Assembly: GCA_037974665.1 (NCBI GenBank)
Contig: CM075778.1
Coordinates: 6,251,001 to 6,315,000, forward strand
Direction of reading: 5' to 3'
Source: Ehretia macrophylla
Taxonomy: Eukaryota; Streptophyta; Magnoliopsida; Boraginales; Ehretiaceae
Length of the DNA stretch: 64,000 nt
Shown piece after piece: positions 33,976 through 45,866 of this stretch. Below the pieces are notes generated by a model. That model searched no databases and was not told the DNA's origin. It saw only the letters and a list, made by a program, of their open reading frames with translations. The number at the start of each line of letters is the position of its first letter. Within the stretch, counting starts at the first letter, position 1. A program made the translations under genes and the position numbers.

Positions 33976-36900
33976 TAAACAAAATACCGCTTCAGGTGTT
34001 CTAAGTGTCATGCATTTTTCAATAGTTTTCCGTACTTGTCGCGGAGGTAGAAGGTTCCAGGTTGGACTTCTTTCACGACTTCATATGGTCCCTCCCAAGT
34101 CGGAGAGAGCTTGTTACCCGAGCGCGATAAAAAGATGGCCTTTCTGAGTACGAGGTCGCCAACCTTAAGAGGCTTAAGCTTGACCTGCTTGGCAAAGGCT
34201 CTTTGCATGGCAGCTTTGCTGGCCAGCATTCTGATTTGAGCTTTAGCTCGGAGCTCTTCGGTGAGGTCGAGCCCTTCACGGATCAGTGTTCCGTTTATTA
34301 CTGGATCATGGTAGAGGGTTCTAGTGGTCGAAGACCCGATCTCCACTGGCAACACCGCTTGAGTACCAAAGGTCAGCTCGAAGGGCGATTCTCCTGTTGT
34401 CGAGCTGGTGGTGGTCCGTTTAGCCCACAGCACCTCGGGAAGAATCAATGCCCACTGGCCCTCTACTTCCTCCTGCTTGGTTTTCAGGCCCTGCAAAATG
34501 ATTTGGTTAGTTCTTTCGACTTGGCCATTACTTTGAGGGTGGGCAATAGATGAGAATCTGATGTCGATCCCGATCTCAACACATTTTCCTCGAAAGTATG
34601 CACTGTTGAATTGCTTGCCGTGGTCAGTAATGATGATCTTTGGCAGCCCAAATCGACAAATGATGTTTTTCCATACGAAATCCCAAGCTGCCATTTCTGT
34701 TATTCTAGTAATACCTTCAGCCTCGGCCATTTAGTGAAGTAGTCTACTGCTGTGAAGGCGAGCTTCTTTTGGCCAACACTGGTTGGCAATGGGCCGATGA
34801 TATCTAGACCCCATTGATAGACTAGCCACAGGCTTATCATCACCGTGAGGTCTACCACTGGCTTCCTTTGTATATTGGTGAACCTTTGGTAGGTGTCACA
34901 CTTTTTTACATACTCTTTGGCATCTTGTTCTAAGATTGGCAAAAAATAACCTTGCCTCAAAGCCTTCCGAGCCAGAGCCTTGCCTCCCAAGTAGTTTTCA
35001 CACACCCCTTCATAGATCTCCCGGAGTAAATAGTTTTTCTCATCGGGCCCAACATACTTTAAGAGAGGCCAAGTGTAAGCTCTTTTGTAGAGTTGCCCGG
35101 TAATTATGACAAACCTTGGCGCCTGTTTCATGAGTTTCTAAGCTGCTTTTTCATTCTTTGGGGTCATACCCTTCTCCAAGTAGTCCACGATTGGTTTGAT
35201 CCAATTTGGGCTTAAATTGAGCTCGGCTCCGACTTGCATCCCCAACTGGATACTTGGCTCGAACACTTCTTCCACATGGACCAGTGCAGGTCGGTTCTCA
35301 TCCAAGGCCAACCTGGACAGGGCGTCAGCTTTTATATTCTCCTCCCTCGAAATTTGCTCTATCGTGAACCTTTGAGCCCTGAGGTCAAATCCTTAACTCT
35401 GTTGAGGTAGGCCAGCATAGCATTGTCTTTGGCTTCGAACTCTCCCGATATCTGACTAGAAACCAATTGAGAGTCAGTGTTTAGGTTGACTGCTTGTGCC
35501 CCGAGCTGAGCTGCAATTTTCAGCCCCGTGATCACTGCTTTGTACTTAGCTTCATTGTTGGACGCCGGAAAGGCGAACTTGAGGGAGTATTGGTGCTCAT
35601 GCCAGGTCGGGTCTAGAATAACCACTCAGGCTTCGCTTCTATACTTCCCTGACGCCCCATCCACATGGACCTTCCACATATCCTCCGGGTCATGTTCGGC
35701 TTAGTCAGTACATTCTACCACAAAGTCTACGATGGCTTGGGCTTTGATGACTGTCCTGGATTGGTAGGTGATGTCAAATTGACTCAGCTCAACTGTCCAT
35801 TTCAACAGCCTACCCGACGCCTCTGGCTTGTGCATGATAAACTTGAGTGGGGCATCCGTCATGACCTTAATTGGATGAGCATCAAAGTATGGCTTCAGCT
35901 TTCTTGCTGCCGTGATGAGTGCGAGGGCTAGTTTTTCCAAAAAAAAATACCTTACCTCGTCCTCTTGTAAGGTTTTGCTGACATAATAGACCGGTCTCTG
36001 CTCCTTCCCTTCTTCCCGGATTAGTGCCGCCGCCACTGCTGTCCCTTAGCATGCCAAGTATAGTACCAGCTTATCCCCAACCTCAGGTCAGGATAACAGG
36101 GGTGGCAAAGCTAGATATATTTTCAGCTCCTGGAAGGCATCCTGGCATTCCGTAGTCCACTCAAAATTCTTAGGATTCCTCAATATTTTGAATAGAGGAA
36201 CACACTTGTCGGCCGACCTGGACATGAATCTGCTTAGCGCTGCGACCTTACTCGCTAGCACTTGGTCGTCCTTCATGCAGGTCGGCGGCGCCAGGTCAAG
36301 TATCGCCTGAAACTTCTCTGGGTTGGCTTCTATTCCACGGGCTGTGACCATGAAGCCCAGAAACTTTCCTGCCTTGACACCGAATATGCACTTTTTTGGG
36401 TTCAGCTTTATCCCGAAGTGCTTCATTACGGCGAAGGCTTCAGCCAGGTAAGCTACATGGTCTTCTGCCCTTCTACTCTTTACCAATATGTCATCTACAT
36501 AGATCTCCATATTTCGGCCAATCTGATTTTCGAAAGCCTTGTTCACTATCCGAGTGTAGGTTGCTCCAGCATTCTTGAGGCCAAAAGGCATGACCTCATA
36601 GTAGTAAAGACCTTTATCGGTGGTAAAAGCAGCCTTCTCTTTGTCTTCGGGAGCCATCTTGATCTGGTTGTAGCCTTTGAAGGTATCCATGAAAGAGAGT
36701 AGCTCGAACCCGGAGGTGGCATCCACCATCTGATCAATCTGAGGTAGGGGAAAACAGTCCTTAGGGCAGGCTTTATTGAGGTCGGTAAAGTCAATACACA
36801 ATCTGTATCCACCTGAGGACCTGGTCACAAGCACCACATTGGATAACCAGGTTGGGTATTGGATTTCCTTTATGTGGCCGGCGTCTACCAATTTGTCTAC

Positions 36901-37150
36901 CTCTTCTGCTATGATTTGTTACTTATCATAATGGAAGTGTCTGAGTTTCTGCTTTATCGGATAGTGATTTGGGTCAACATTGAGGTGATGCTCAATCATA
37001 CTCGGTTGACACCTGTCATGTCAGAGGCAGACCATGCAAATATGTGTTAATTTTTCAAGAGAAATTGGCTTATACATTTCTTGAGGTTGGCAGAGAGTTC
37101 ACTCCCGACTTTTGATCTCTTCGTCTCGTCGGAGAGCTCTACCTCTTGAA
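33975..37150 (-). pseudogene. Tat element 3 pol (RT, two RNase H, integrase)
   Basis: Minus strand. RT open frame 36891-36088 with GGYRLCIDFTDLNKACPKD and YVDDILVKSRRAEDH. RNase H runs about 36036-35700 and the second RNase H about 35650-35360 (VILDPTWHEHQYSLKFAFPA). Integrase zinc finger and first catalytic Asp (GLDIIGPLPTSVGQKK) are at 35131-34740, then a frame break, then the core and C-terminus 34730-33975 with ITDHGKQFNSAYF and NGQVERTNQ. The C-terminal Trp in KNAWH is TGA (about 34008). Several stops and frameshifts overall. Confidence 0.9.
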
Positions 37151-37445
37151 GGTCTTTAGTCGGGCTCCCTCTCTTGGCATCTCTCTTTTCCTCGGGCAAG
37201 TATGGTCCCCATCCAACCTGATATTTGGGGTGGAGGGAGTTTTCATAACATTGCTGAGAGCTGGGCTCCGCGAATGGTGGTAGTGCCGGCCGGGGTCGGG
37301 AATTTCAGGGCCTAGTGGTAAGTTGAAGGGACGACCCTGAAATGGTTGAGTGCCCCTTGACCTAAGATCCCATTGTAAGTGGAGTTGCAAACCATCACAA
37401 TGAAGTTGACTTGCATCGAAACCCGCTTGTCTCTATCCTCCAGCT

Positions 37446-37826
37446 TCAGCGGGAGGTTGATGACCTCTCGGCTCGGTGGGCTTGCCTGTTGAAACTAGCT
37501 AAAGTGCCCCTCAATGGCCTGAGTCGACTCCTGTCCAACCCCATCTGCTCAAAAGCGTTGAGGAACAAGACTATTGCCGAGCTCCCAATGTCCACCATCA
37601 GCCTCTTCACTGTGAGGTTGGCTATTTCAGCGCTGATCACCAATGGGTCGTCATAGGACAATATCACACCCTCCAAGTTTTCTGAGGAGAAAGTGAGCTC
37701 ATCCGTCTCCAAGATCGGACCTCGCGCTGGCCCATACTCCCTTCCAGCTCGAACATAACCCTTCCTGCCAGCTGAGGTCTCTCCACCCGACGCCAATCCC
37801 CCTGCAATGGTCTTAATCACAGCCAA
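37446..37826 (-). pseudogene. Tat element 3 protease, active site DTG changed to DIG
   Basis: Protease region with DDPLVISAEIANLTVKRLMV followed by DIGSSA where the sister copy has DTGSSA. The Thr-to-Ile change is at the catalytic triad and should reduce or abolish activity. The downstream flap-like part (LDRSRLRPLRGTLASF) is kept, followed by a frame break near 37450. Confidence 0.85.
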
Positions 37827-37899
37827 ACGTCTGCCCCCAGCCTATTGCTTGGGTGGACTTCTCTCTCTATCTATTTGATCGTGATTCCGGGTCGGCTGT

Positions 37900-40800
37900 T
37901 GATCTACATACCTCCGGAGGTAACCTCAGGCTATCAGTGCTTCGATCTCCTGTTTCAAGTCTTTGCACTTCTTGGTGGTATGGCCGTAGTCCATATAGTA
38001 GCGGCAATACTTGGTCCTATTGCACTTCTCAGGTCGACCTTTCATCCTTGGGGCTGGAGGCAGGTGGTTCTGGTGTTGGATCTCCATCAGGATCTGCTCC
38101 TTCGTGGTGTTAAGGGGAGTGAACATAGTGAACCGGGGGTTCTGCTTCGGCAGCAGAGGCTGCTTGCCTCGGTCATTTTGGATCTTACCCCCAAGCTAGG
38201 CTCGAGAGGTCTCTCCCTTCTTACTGGCTTCCTTCTTCTTGTCATCATCCCTCTTCGCCTGATGGATTTCTTCCGAGTGTATGTACCCTTCTGCTTGTAC
38301 CATCAGCTTGGCTACAGTATCCATGGGGTCGATGGCCAAGGAGGATGTAAGGGGGCTCGACTTGAGCCCACTTTGGTAAGCCATTAATGTCATGGAATCC
38401 TCCAAGTTAGGGATCTTGAGAATCTCTTCATTGAATCGGGCGGTGTATGTGACGCCTGAGCTTTTTGCCTGCATTCACTTACTGTTGTATCCATTAATTG
38501 CGCATTTAGTTATGTGCTTTACTTGTTGTCTTTCTTAGTTACTATTCATTTCATTTTTCAAATGCTTAATTACATTGAATTAGCATTTTTATTAAATCAT
38601 ATTAATTGCTAAAGGAATGGGAAAAATGTGCAACTGAGCTAGGACCGATAGGAGCACTCGTTTAGAAAATGTTTTAGCAAACTAAAGAATAGTGTTACGT
38701 AACTTAACTTAGTGATTTAATTAGCTAGCCTAAATTTTACCACCTAGGCTCGTTTTTAAGCTAACTAAGCGCATTTTAGTGGACCAATTAAACACCCAAC
38801 ATAACCCCACCTTAGCTTGCTTATCATATAACATTATATAGCACAACATAGCTCATTAGTTGACAAAAAAGAAGAAGCAGTGAATAGTACCCAGGAACCC
38901 GACAACCCTTCTCTTGCATTTGGGTGATTTTTGCTTCATCAATTCATCAACTCATCAACCAAGCCAAGCCAAGCTAGGAGCAAGTAGTTTAGGGTGTTTG
39001 CTAGTCTCCCGAGAGCTTTTGTGCGCATTGGTGAGGGATTTCATGACTTTTTGCGCATATTAAAAATGTTACTCTTTTCTTGATTTGTTAGAAATGCTAT
39101 CAAATGATATTCTAATGCTTATCTATGCTATTATACCTTGTGTATGAGTGCTATAGAACACATTTAAACCATTAGTTCGCATTTTAAACGGTAGAAATCG
39201 ATGGTTGATTCATAGGGGTAAATAGTGACGGGGTTTCTAGGGTTTTGTGTAATTGTGCGTATTAGTTTGATTCAATGCTTCTAATAAATGCCTTAGGTGC
39301 TAATGAAGATAGTCCAATAGTCCCGTGAACTCGAATTGCTCTAAACTTGCATAAAATGTGAAATAGTCGACTTTATAAAAGGGGGTTCGGGGTTAATGCT
39401 AATCCAGGTGGATTCGGTCTTCACATTTGGTATTCCTAGGCTACCTAGGTGCTATAGAAGCTTTGCGAACCCTTGTTTGAAGCCCGGTTGAGGTATGTGT
39501 AGTTCAAAGCTATAAGAGGAAAATTGGGACTTTTGGGATAATTACAGGTAATTGAAGGTGTTTGAGGGTTATAGGGTACCTTAAGGGTTAGTTAGAAGAT
39601 TGGTATTACTTCCCCTTGAATTTGAAACATTAACTTGAGTTTGGAAGGAAAACGGATTGAATAACAAAGGGGTTTAAGGGTAAATTCGATTATCTCTCGC
39701 ATCTAAAACCTTGGCATGACTCCTTATGTGTTTAAATGTGGTTTAAAGTTGTTTCAGAACTTTTGACATAATTCTATGGATATCTTGAATATGCTCATTT
39801 GTAAAAGTGCTTAATTGATTGTATAAACTGCTTCTATTCTAACTGCTCCGAGGTCAACCTACTTTGTTGATCCTCCTACGTGTTAATGATCATATTGTTG
39901 ATATTGACTTGCCATTGTTAAGTGCATTGCATAGTAGTTGCGCAACCATAGTGTCGTTGTGTTGAATATCGGCTGGGCGGCAGAGGGCTTGCCAGTGGAT
40001 ATTCAAACTCCGTACCCTATTCCCTCACTCGCCTGGTCCGGAGATTGCAGGGGATGTTGGGTCGTAGGATTTTCGGGGTACATCCAGAGTACACCCACTG
40101 GAGTGTTTGGGGTTATGTCGGCTTATCGTGATTGAGATCGTGGTTCGTGAATCATGAATAAAGATCAAGTGAAGATTTAGAGTGTTGGGGTTAAGTGTAA
40201 TGTATCCTTTTAATGTGTGATTACTTAAGCTATAGTTATTTCTTGATTGGTTTAATTGTTATTATTGTTAACTGTATTACCTGTTGCATTGCACGCCCCG
40301 GGAGACTTTATCCCTCACTGGGCAACAGTGATTGCTCATATCTCGATATATGTTTCAGGAAGTGCTGAGGGTGATCCCCAGCTATTTGAGGTGATAGTGG
40401 AAAATGAAGAAGTACAGGCAGAGCCTTTGCCCTAGTTGTTGTGTGTTTGTTGCTTGAGGTGGATGTGCTTTCTTGTTACTACATGGTATACTTGTATTGC
40501 TATGTTATGATCTATTTTGTGGCCTTAGGGTTATGTATATTCTTGTAGTTGCAAGTTGAAAGATAGTTGGTTGTAGTGATAGATTTGAGAAACCATGGTT
40601 TGTAATAACTATGTTCTATTCTAGCTACTTGCATGCTTGGGTGTGTATGTTTTAAAGTGTGCTTGATTTCAACTCCTAGGAATGTTCCAATGTTATTTTT
40701 GAATGGTATGATAATCGGATTTGTGAAGAAGTTAAGTTGGTTGCATGCTTGTGTGATTTTGAACTGTTGTATGCTTCAAGGCTCGGATGGCCTTGAACCT

Positions 40801-41762
40801 TTGAACTTTAGTTATAAAAGCTTGTCTTGTTGTATTGTGGCTTTATTTGAGTGATTATAGGTTTTCAGAATGTCCACGGTACAGAGGAGACTCTGTCCGT
40901 GTGTCGGCTTCAGACTTAACCTTAGCGTGGGGTTGGGTCGGGGCGTGACAGTATAAGCCCTCAAACTTTTCTCTTTATACTGCTTCACCGACAACAATGA
41001 TGAAGTGTGACTTGTTTCACGTCGGCTTCTAGCGAAGCGGGACAGGAAAGCCTTAGCAAGCTGATGAAAACTTGCAATAGAGCAGGGATGAAATTTTTAG
41101 AACCAGTCCAATGCATTGCCAACCAGAGTGGTCGGGAATGTCTTCGTCTTCATGAGGTCGGTTATATCATGCAGAGTCATATGGTGATCGAAGTTGAGCA
41201 GGTGGCTGGTTGGGTCTTTGTCCCCATTGTAGATGGCCAGGTTGGGCATTCGATTGCCAGTAGGCAATGGTGTTGCCAGTACCTCAGGTGAGAGTAGGCT
41301 TACGTCGAGCTGTTTAATGACCTTGGCTATGGCAGCCGCGGTTTTGGCCTGCTCGGGGTCGGCATAGGTTGCCCTTTTACCTCTCACCTCCACGGGTCTC
41401 GCCTCCGACTCAAGGAAGCCTTCTCCGTCTTGTCCTCGAGTTTGCCCCGGGGCTGGAATACGAAAATGTGGACGCGCGGGCCGCGGCGTAGCTGCTTGTG
41501 GAACTGGGGGTTCCGCAACTAGCCAAGCTACCTGCTCCTTTAATTCTTGGAACATCCCAAGCATCATCCTCATCTTCGGTGACAGGTTGGAGTTGAGGCC
41601 TTCCTCTGTAGAGAGGTTGGTTTCTGAGGCTAAGTGTATACGCTGGCTCGTTCTAACGTCGGTTTAGGTTGGATTTTGGCTAGGCACCTGCGTGGTTTTG
41701 AGGTCCTTGTCTGGGTTGGGTGAGTCCTCTATCGGTGCGATGTGGCTTCTAATTTGCACCAT
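37900..41762 (-). pseudogene. Tat element 3 gag, interrupted by a solo LTR
   Basis: The N-terminal part runs 41762 to 40957 (MRMMLGMFQELKEQVAWLVA; NRMPNLAIYNGDKDPTSHLL; DLMKTKTFPTTLVGNALDWF then a stop). The C-terminal part resumes at 38447 (TARFNEEILKIPNLEDSMTL) and ends with the knuckle YCRYYMDYGHTTKKCKDLK near 38000. Between them sits a 2504 bp insertion. The junction falls in the conserved LRAYIARFNEE block of Retrotrans_gag. Confidence 0.88.
38448..40951 (+). mobile_element. Solo LTR (about 2.5 kb) of another LTR retrotransposon
   Basis: Starts TGTGACGCCT and ends GGGCGTGACA (TG...CA with short inverted ends). It is bordered by GTGTA (38443-38447) and GTATA (40952-40956), a 5 bp target duplication with one mismatch. 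It interrupts a known gag sequence, so its limits are secure. No coding sequence; a TATAAAA at 39374-39380 suggests plus orientation. Long LTRs with TGTSACGCC ends are typical of some gypsy families such as Tekay/Del, but I cannot assign the family from the LTR alone. Confidence 0.8.
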
Positions 41763-41810
41763 GATAGTTTCTTAATGAATGGTGAGAAGAGTGATAGAAA
41801 GAACTCTTTC

Positions 41811-41828
41811 CCACAGACGGCGCCAAAC
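41811..41828 (-). other. Primer binding site of Tat element 3
   Basis: Minus strand AGTTTGGCGCCGTCTGTGGG next to the LTR end at 41829; same class of PBS as element 1. Confidence 0.65.
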
Positions 41829-42288
41829 TGTCGAGGTCAGGAATCTCGACGTTGAGGTTGGGAAACTACTCCTGCCGAGCTGGATTTCTGGGTCGGCTCC
41901 TCGACCTAGATTTTCGGGTTGGCTACCTGACCTGCACAAGGAAAATGAAGGAAAAAGCGGGGTGACGACCCAGATTTTCTCATCGGGCATTCGAATGATT
42001 AGTATGTCCGGGCTGGCGAAGTAGCTGAAAGCATTTAATGAGCAGTTACCTTAGAAATGAAGAGGTGGAGCTCTATTTATACTAAATTCGGACATGACAG
42101 CGTTTAATACGGTGTAGCTTTATGTCTCATCAGAGTAGCTATTTGCCGAGGTCAGGGTTTTCCTGAGTTGAGGTGAGGTTCGATCAGCATCCAGGTTGGA
42201 CATTAGCTGAATATGCTGGGTTTGGCTCGAATTAGCCCGCCTTAGCTCGGAGTGGACATTATACCTCAGCTCGGGATCCTCCTCGTCA
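41829..42288 (-). repeat. Right-end 5' LTR of Tat element 3
   Basis: 460 bp, TGACGAGGAGGATCCCGAGC at 42288 reading leftward and ending CTCGACA at 41829. TATA box at about 42075-42082 (minus). The next 5 bp to the right are ATAAT, with no partner found. Confidence 0.9.
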
Positions 42289-45200
42289 ATAATTTTGTAG
42301 TGTTACTAAAATATATAAGGATTTTTAGCCAAAAAAAAAATTGACAATGAGAGTTGTAGTGGTTTTTGCATTGATGAAGATATTTGTGACATTTTTTACA
42401 AACTAACACTTTTTCGTTGGTATGGTTATACCATGGTTAGTGGAAGTCAATAGTAATTTTTTTGTTTTTTGGTCATCAGTCAACAGTATCTTAACTAAAT
42501 GATCAACGCTGCATTTTTTGACTTTTGCTCAATTATGAATATGATTTTTAAAAGTTCGGTGTTGAGAAAGATAGAGAGTTATTTTTTTTGGGGCTCGTAA
42601 AGAAAACTTTTATTAAGCTCAATTTGAATGTAAAAAAAAAAATCAAATTTAAAAGTAATACAATGAAATTTCAACAAAAAAAATTAGAGAACTAATATTT
42701 TTTAGTTACAAAAAATAAAGATAATTCACTAGTTAATTAATACTTTGAGAGCTACAAGCACAATTATAGACTAATTTTAAAGCGATAATTTTTTTCTCTG
42801 TGACATTAGCACATTTATGATATGTAGCTCAATGTCAATACAATGACCAATACATACAAAAAAGATTCAATCAATTCTATCCACGAAACTAAAATATATT
42901 AAAAATATTCAATTATACTATCATATAAAATTCCTTTTATAAAAATCAACAATAGGAGCTTTTAAAACAAAATTCTTATAAGCTTGTTGTTCAACCTTCC
43001 CTGTTCTAAAAATTAATCTTTGATCCAACACCTCAACAAATGTAGTAGAAAACTCATTCTCATTCATATCTTCTTCAAAATTAGACATGATTTCATCGTT
43101 ATTATCATTAAGACAGATTCCATTTTTGCCATTTTCCTGCTCAAACCCAAAACTTGACATTTTTCTACAATGCTCAACATATGAAATTATTGTTAATAAA
43201 ATTCCAAAGGTAGATGTAATATTTCCTTAGGTCTTAGTCCACTTAAGAATTTTCCATTCTATACCAATTTGAAAGAAAACGAAAATGATTTCGTTGAAGA
43301 ATTCTCTAATCCCTCCATTTCTTTTTCCCGAACCAAAAAATCCACTCAAACAATTCATTCCCTCCCTTTTCCTTTCCGTACATTTCCTTGATCCAATACT
43401 ACTAATTGTCATTAACCATTGCTCCTAGGGACATGGTCCAACGATAGTGGAGGTAAAATCGTTCATGCGAGATCGTGAGCTTGACACTCTTTACTGTTTT
43501 AGAGTTCTGCCTTTAACTAATCTGGTGCATGTGTGGGGGTGCATCACTTCACCCAAAGAAACATCAATTGATTATCGGATTTCACTGGATAATCCGGTAA
43601 TCGGACTCTACCAGTTGGGCTACCACATTATCAAAAGAAAAAAAGTCATTAACCATTACTTTCATTCCATAGCGTCCACCTATGCTAATACGGCATTGCA
43701 ATTGCCGTTAATTTTACTTATCTGCCGATAGCCACCTCATTTACTTCCCTCGGTTAGCAGAAGGATCAACCTTTGGGCACGTACACCATCTTTACATCTT
43801 TTTCTTTTTTGGCTAAGCGCACCATCTTTACATCTTACTACCAAATAATGGAAAAAGAAGAATTTAAAAAGATCAAGGTTTGCTATATATTACACGGGTA
43901 ATGTTTCGGATATTTATAGATGAATTCTTATTATATCTAAGAAGGTTGAAGCTTTACACAAGTGAGTAGCTGAGACTTTTATATATTGTTTTTGAAAGTC
44001 CTAATTTAATTCATATGAGACAATTGAATTTCTCAACAAAATTGTTAGAAAGTGCATATGCACGAGTTGGTTTGAAGTTTGGTTGCCTGAAGAATCAGCT
44101 GTAACACATTACATGTGTACCATACACGTGTGGGGCTCATATGCACACTCATAACCACAATCAAACTTAAGATTTTTTCCATATGCACAAGTAGGGACGG
44201 ACCCAGAGTTTTGTTTCAGTAAAGACTATAATATTGATATTAATTTCAATAGGGGCTAATTTGGTTTTTCATACTAAATATGCACATATTTTTTTTAAAA
44301 AAAATTATCTTAAATATAAAGCCAGTGGGTGTTGCACCAAGGTAGATTCGCGATTGTGCACAAGTTGCACATTTCTCTACGTGTCTAATTATCTGACTAT
44401 AATTTTTCAAACCACCTGCTCTGACCATCAATCTTAGATACATGAATGGATCCCACATACTATGATATTCACTTATATATAAGTAAATTGATAGTCAGCC
44501 CAGTTTATAAGAATTTTCATTATCTAACATGCGTGTCCTAAGATTATGGTTTTGGCTTTATTTGTGGGAACACCACAGACAACCTGCCGTTTCAAACAAC
44601 TTTTCTTTACTGAAATGTGGAGAAGTCACGCACAGTGTTGTATATTGACGGCACCTAGATGATTTTGTCTTGCATTCATTTTCAGACAAGGCAAAAACAA
44701 ACGGGTTCGTCTTACAAACATTTATAAATTTTATTTTTTTATTTTAGTATGTGAATTCACGTATTAAAATTGAAATAAAATCAATAATTTATGTTTTAAA
44801 CGTTTTGAAAACTTTTCAATAGTTGTAAAACTATGTTATTCTTGTCCCCATCCATCTATTGGACCCATTCTCATGATTATCCGAAAACATCAAATGCTAA
44901 GAAAAGTCTCTGAGGTGTTGTTTTAATATTTTATTGCTTAGATTACAAAACTGGGCAACTCAAAGAATCCGTTAAAGACCATGTCATAATAACAAACGGT
45001 TTCAATCTTTTTCCTTCTAGAAGACTGTCCTAATTATTATTATTATTTTTGGTAAGATAAAGAGAAAGTCAGAAATTTAAACAATCACATCGATTTGTTT
45101 TGAGGTAAGTTCCAGTTAACTATTCAATCTGTCTTAACTTTTTTCATCCAACAATATCACACTGCTGAGTGATTTTACTCAAAAACTCTTTTTAGAATGT

Positions 45201-45800
45201 TACGGAAATATTTTGAGCTCATATCAAGATTTAAATTTTGAGATACATAACACTGTATTAATTAATTAGAACTCGAAATGTAATTACTTTTCAATCCTTA
45301 CTTTTCAGGTTCCTTCTAGAACATTGCTCCAGCACTTTTCATCCAGCAATATAGATCACACTGCATGCTAGATGCATTTCATGCCTATAAAGAAAGCAGT
45401 GAAAAACAAAACTCCATCACCAAAAAGAACAAAATAACAACATCAGACCCACTATCATCACTCCATTAAAGCCCTACCTTATATCAATGCCCTTCTAGAA
45501 CACTGCTTTAACAGCTTCTTGCTTTTCCTTATCGCATGCCATACTGTCAGCGAACGCGAAATGGTTGGGTAGTCACTTGTTGTCCTAAAAGTTTTTGAGC
45601 CCGAATCATAATTTTGGTCTTTATTGTACAAAAAAAAGGTGCGCACTAGCTAGCAAATATCTGCAAAGCTCAACAATCTTGCTCTTCTCTCTATTTTATC
45701 AGCTTTGGTATTCTTGATCTCCTATATATATTCACAAAAAAATCTTGAGTCAGTCTATCAGTCTCTCACATGATTAGTAAACCTTAAACGTCCATTTCTC
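42289..45800. other. AT-rich intergenic DNA, no convincing gene
   Basis: No known domain was recognised. A 79-codon minus frame (43160-42921) ends in RLIFRTGKVEQQAYKNFVLK and is Asn/Asp/Glu-rich at the start. It has no clear partner exons and I do not call it. About 45300-45520 contains a partly repeated motif (CCTTCTAGAACA.TGCT at 45312 and 45490). Confidence 0.5.
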
Positions 45801-45810
45801 TATATATACA
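45801..45810 (+). promoter_or_regulatory. Possible TATA box of the F-box/kelch gene
   Basis: TATATATACA about 57 bp before the ATG at 45867. A second TATATATATT lies at about 45723-45732. The nearer one leaves a short leader, so the farther one may be the functional box. Confidence 0.35.
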
Positions 45811-45840
45811 ACTCAGTCTATCTTTTCTTATTGTTTGTGC

Positions 45841-45858
45841 ATGAAAAATCACAAGTGA
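45841..45858 (+). promoter_or_regulatory. Short upstream ORF in the F-box/kelch leader
   Basis: ATGAAAAATCACAAGTGA encodes five residues in another frame and ends 8 nt before the main ATG. If the transcript starts upstream of 45841 this would be translated first and could lower translation of the main frame. Confidence 0.45.
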
Positions 45859-45866
45859 AACAAGTC

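Larger units (their letters stand above)
29282..42288 (-). mobile_element. Tat-lineage elements 3: leftward tandem sharing one LTR
   Basis: Read on the minus strand from the right: LTR (42288-41829), PBS, gag (split by a solo LTR), protease, RT, RNase H pair, integrase, tandem repeats, antisense gene, PPT, LTR (30319-29860), then again PBS, leader and the start of gag (29859-29282), cut at the junction. So the middle LTR serves as 3' LTR of one copy and 5' LTR of a second, truncated copy. This LTR-internal-LTR-internal tandem is the usual product of unequal recombination between LTRs. The two LTRs differ at roughly 10% of sites. Confidence 0.85.

Noticed and set aside
19992-42288. Target site duplication around the whole compound Tat block
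   Set aside because: AAACG on the left and ATAAT on the right do not match, so it is not one insertion.
42921-43160. 79-codon minus-strand frame rich in Asn/Asp/Glu
   Set aside because: No recognisable domain, no partner exons, AT-rich surroundings; chance frame or TE remnant is more likely.
43440-43640. Possible tRNA-derived SINE (GGTCCAACGATAGTGG resembling box A, GTTCATGCGA resembling box B)
   Set aside because: Box matches are weak, and no target duplication or poly(A)/T tail was identified.
44190-44370. Sequence starting GGGACGGACCCAGAGTTTT, like the ends of some hAT-type elements
   Set aside because: No complementary right terminus or duplication could be found.
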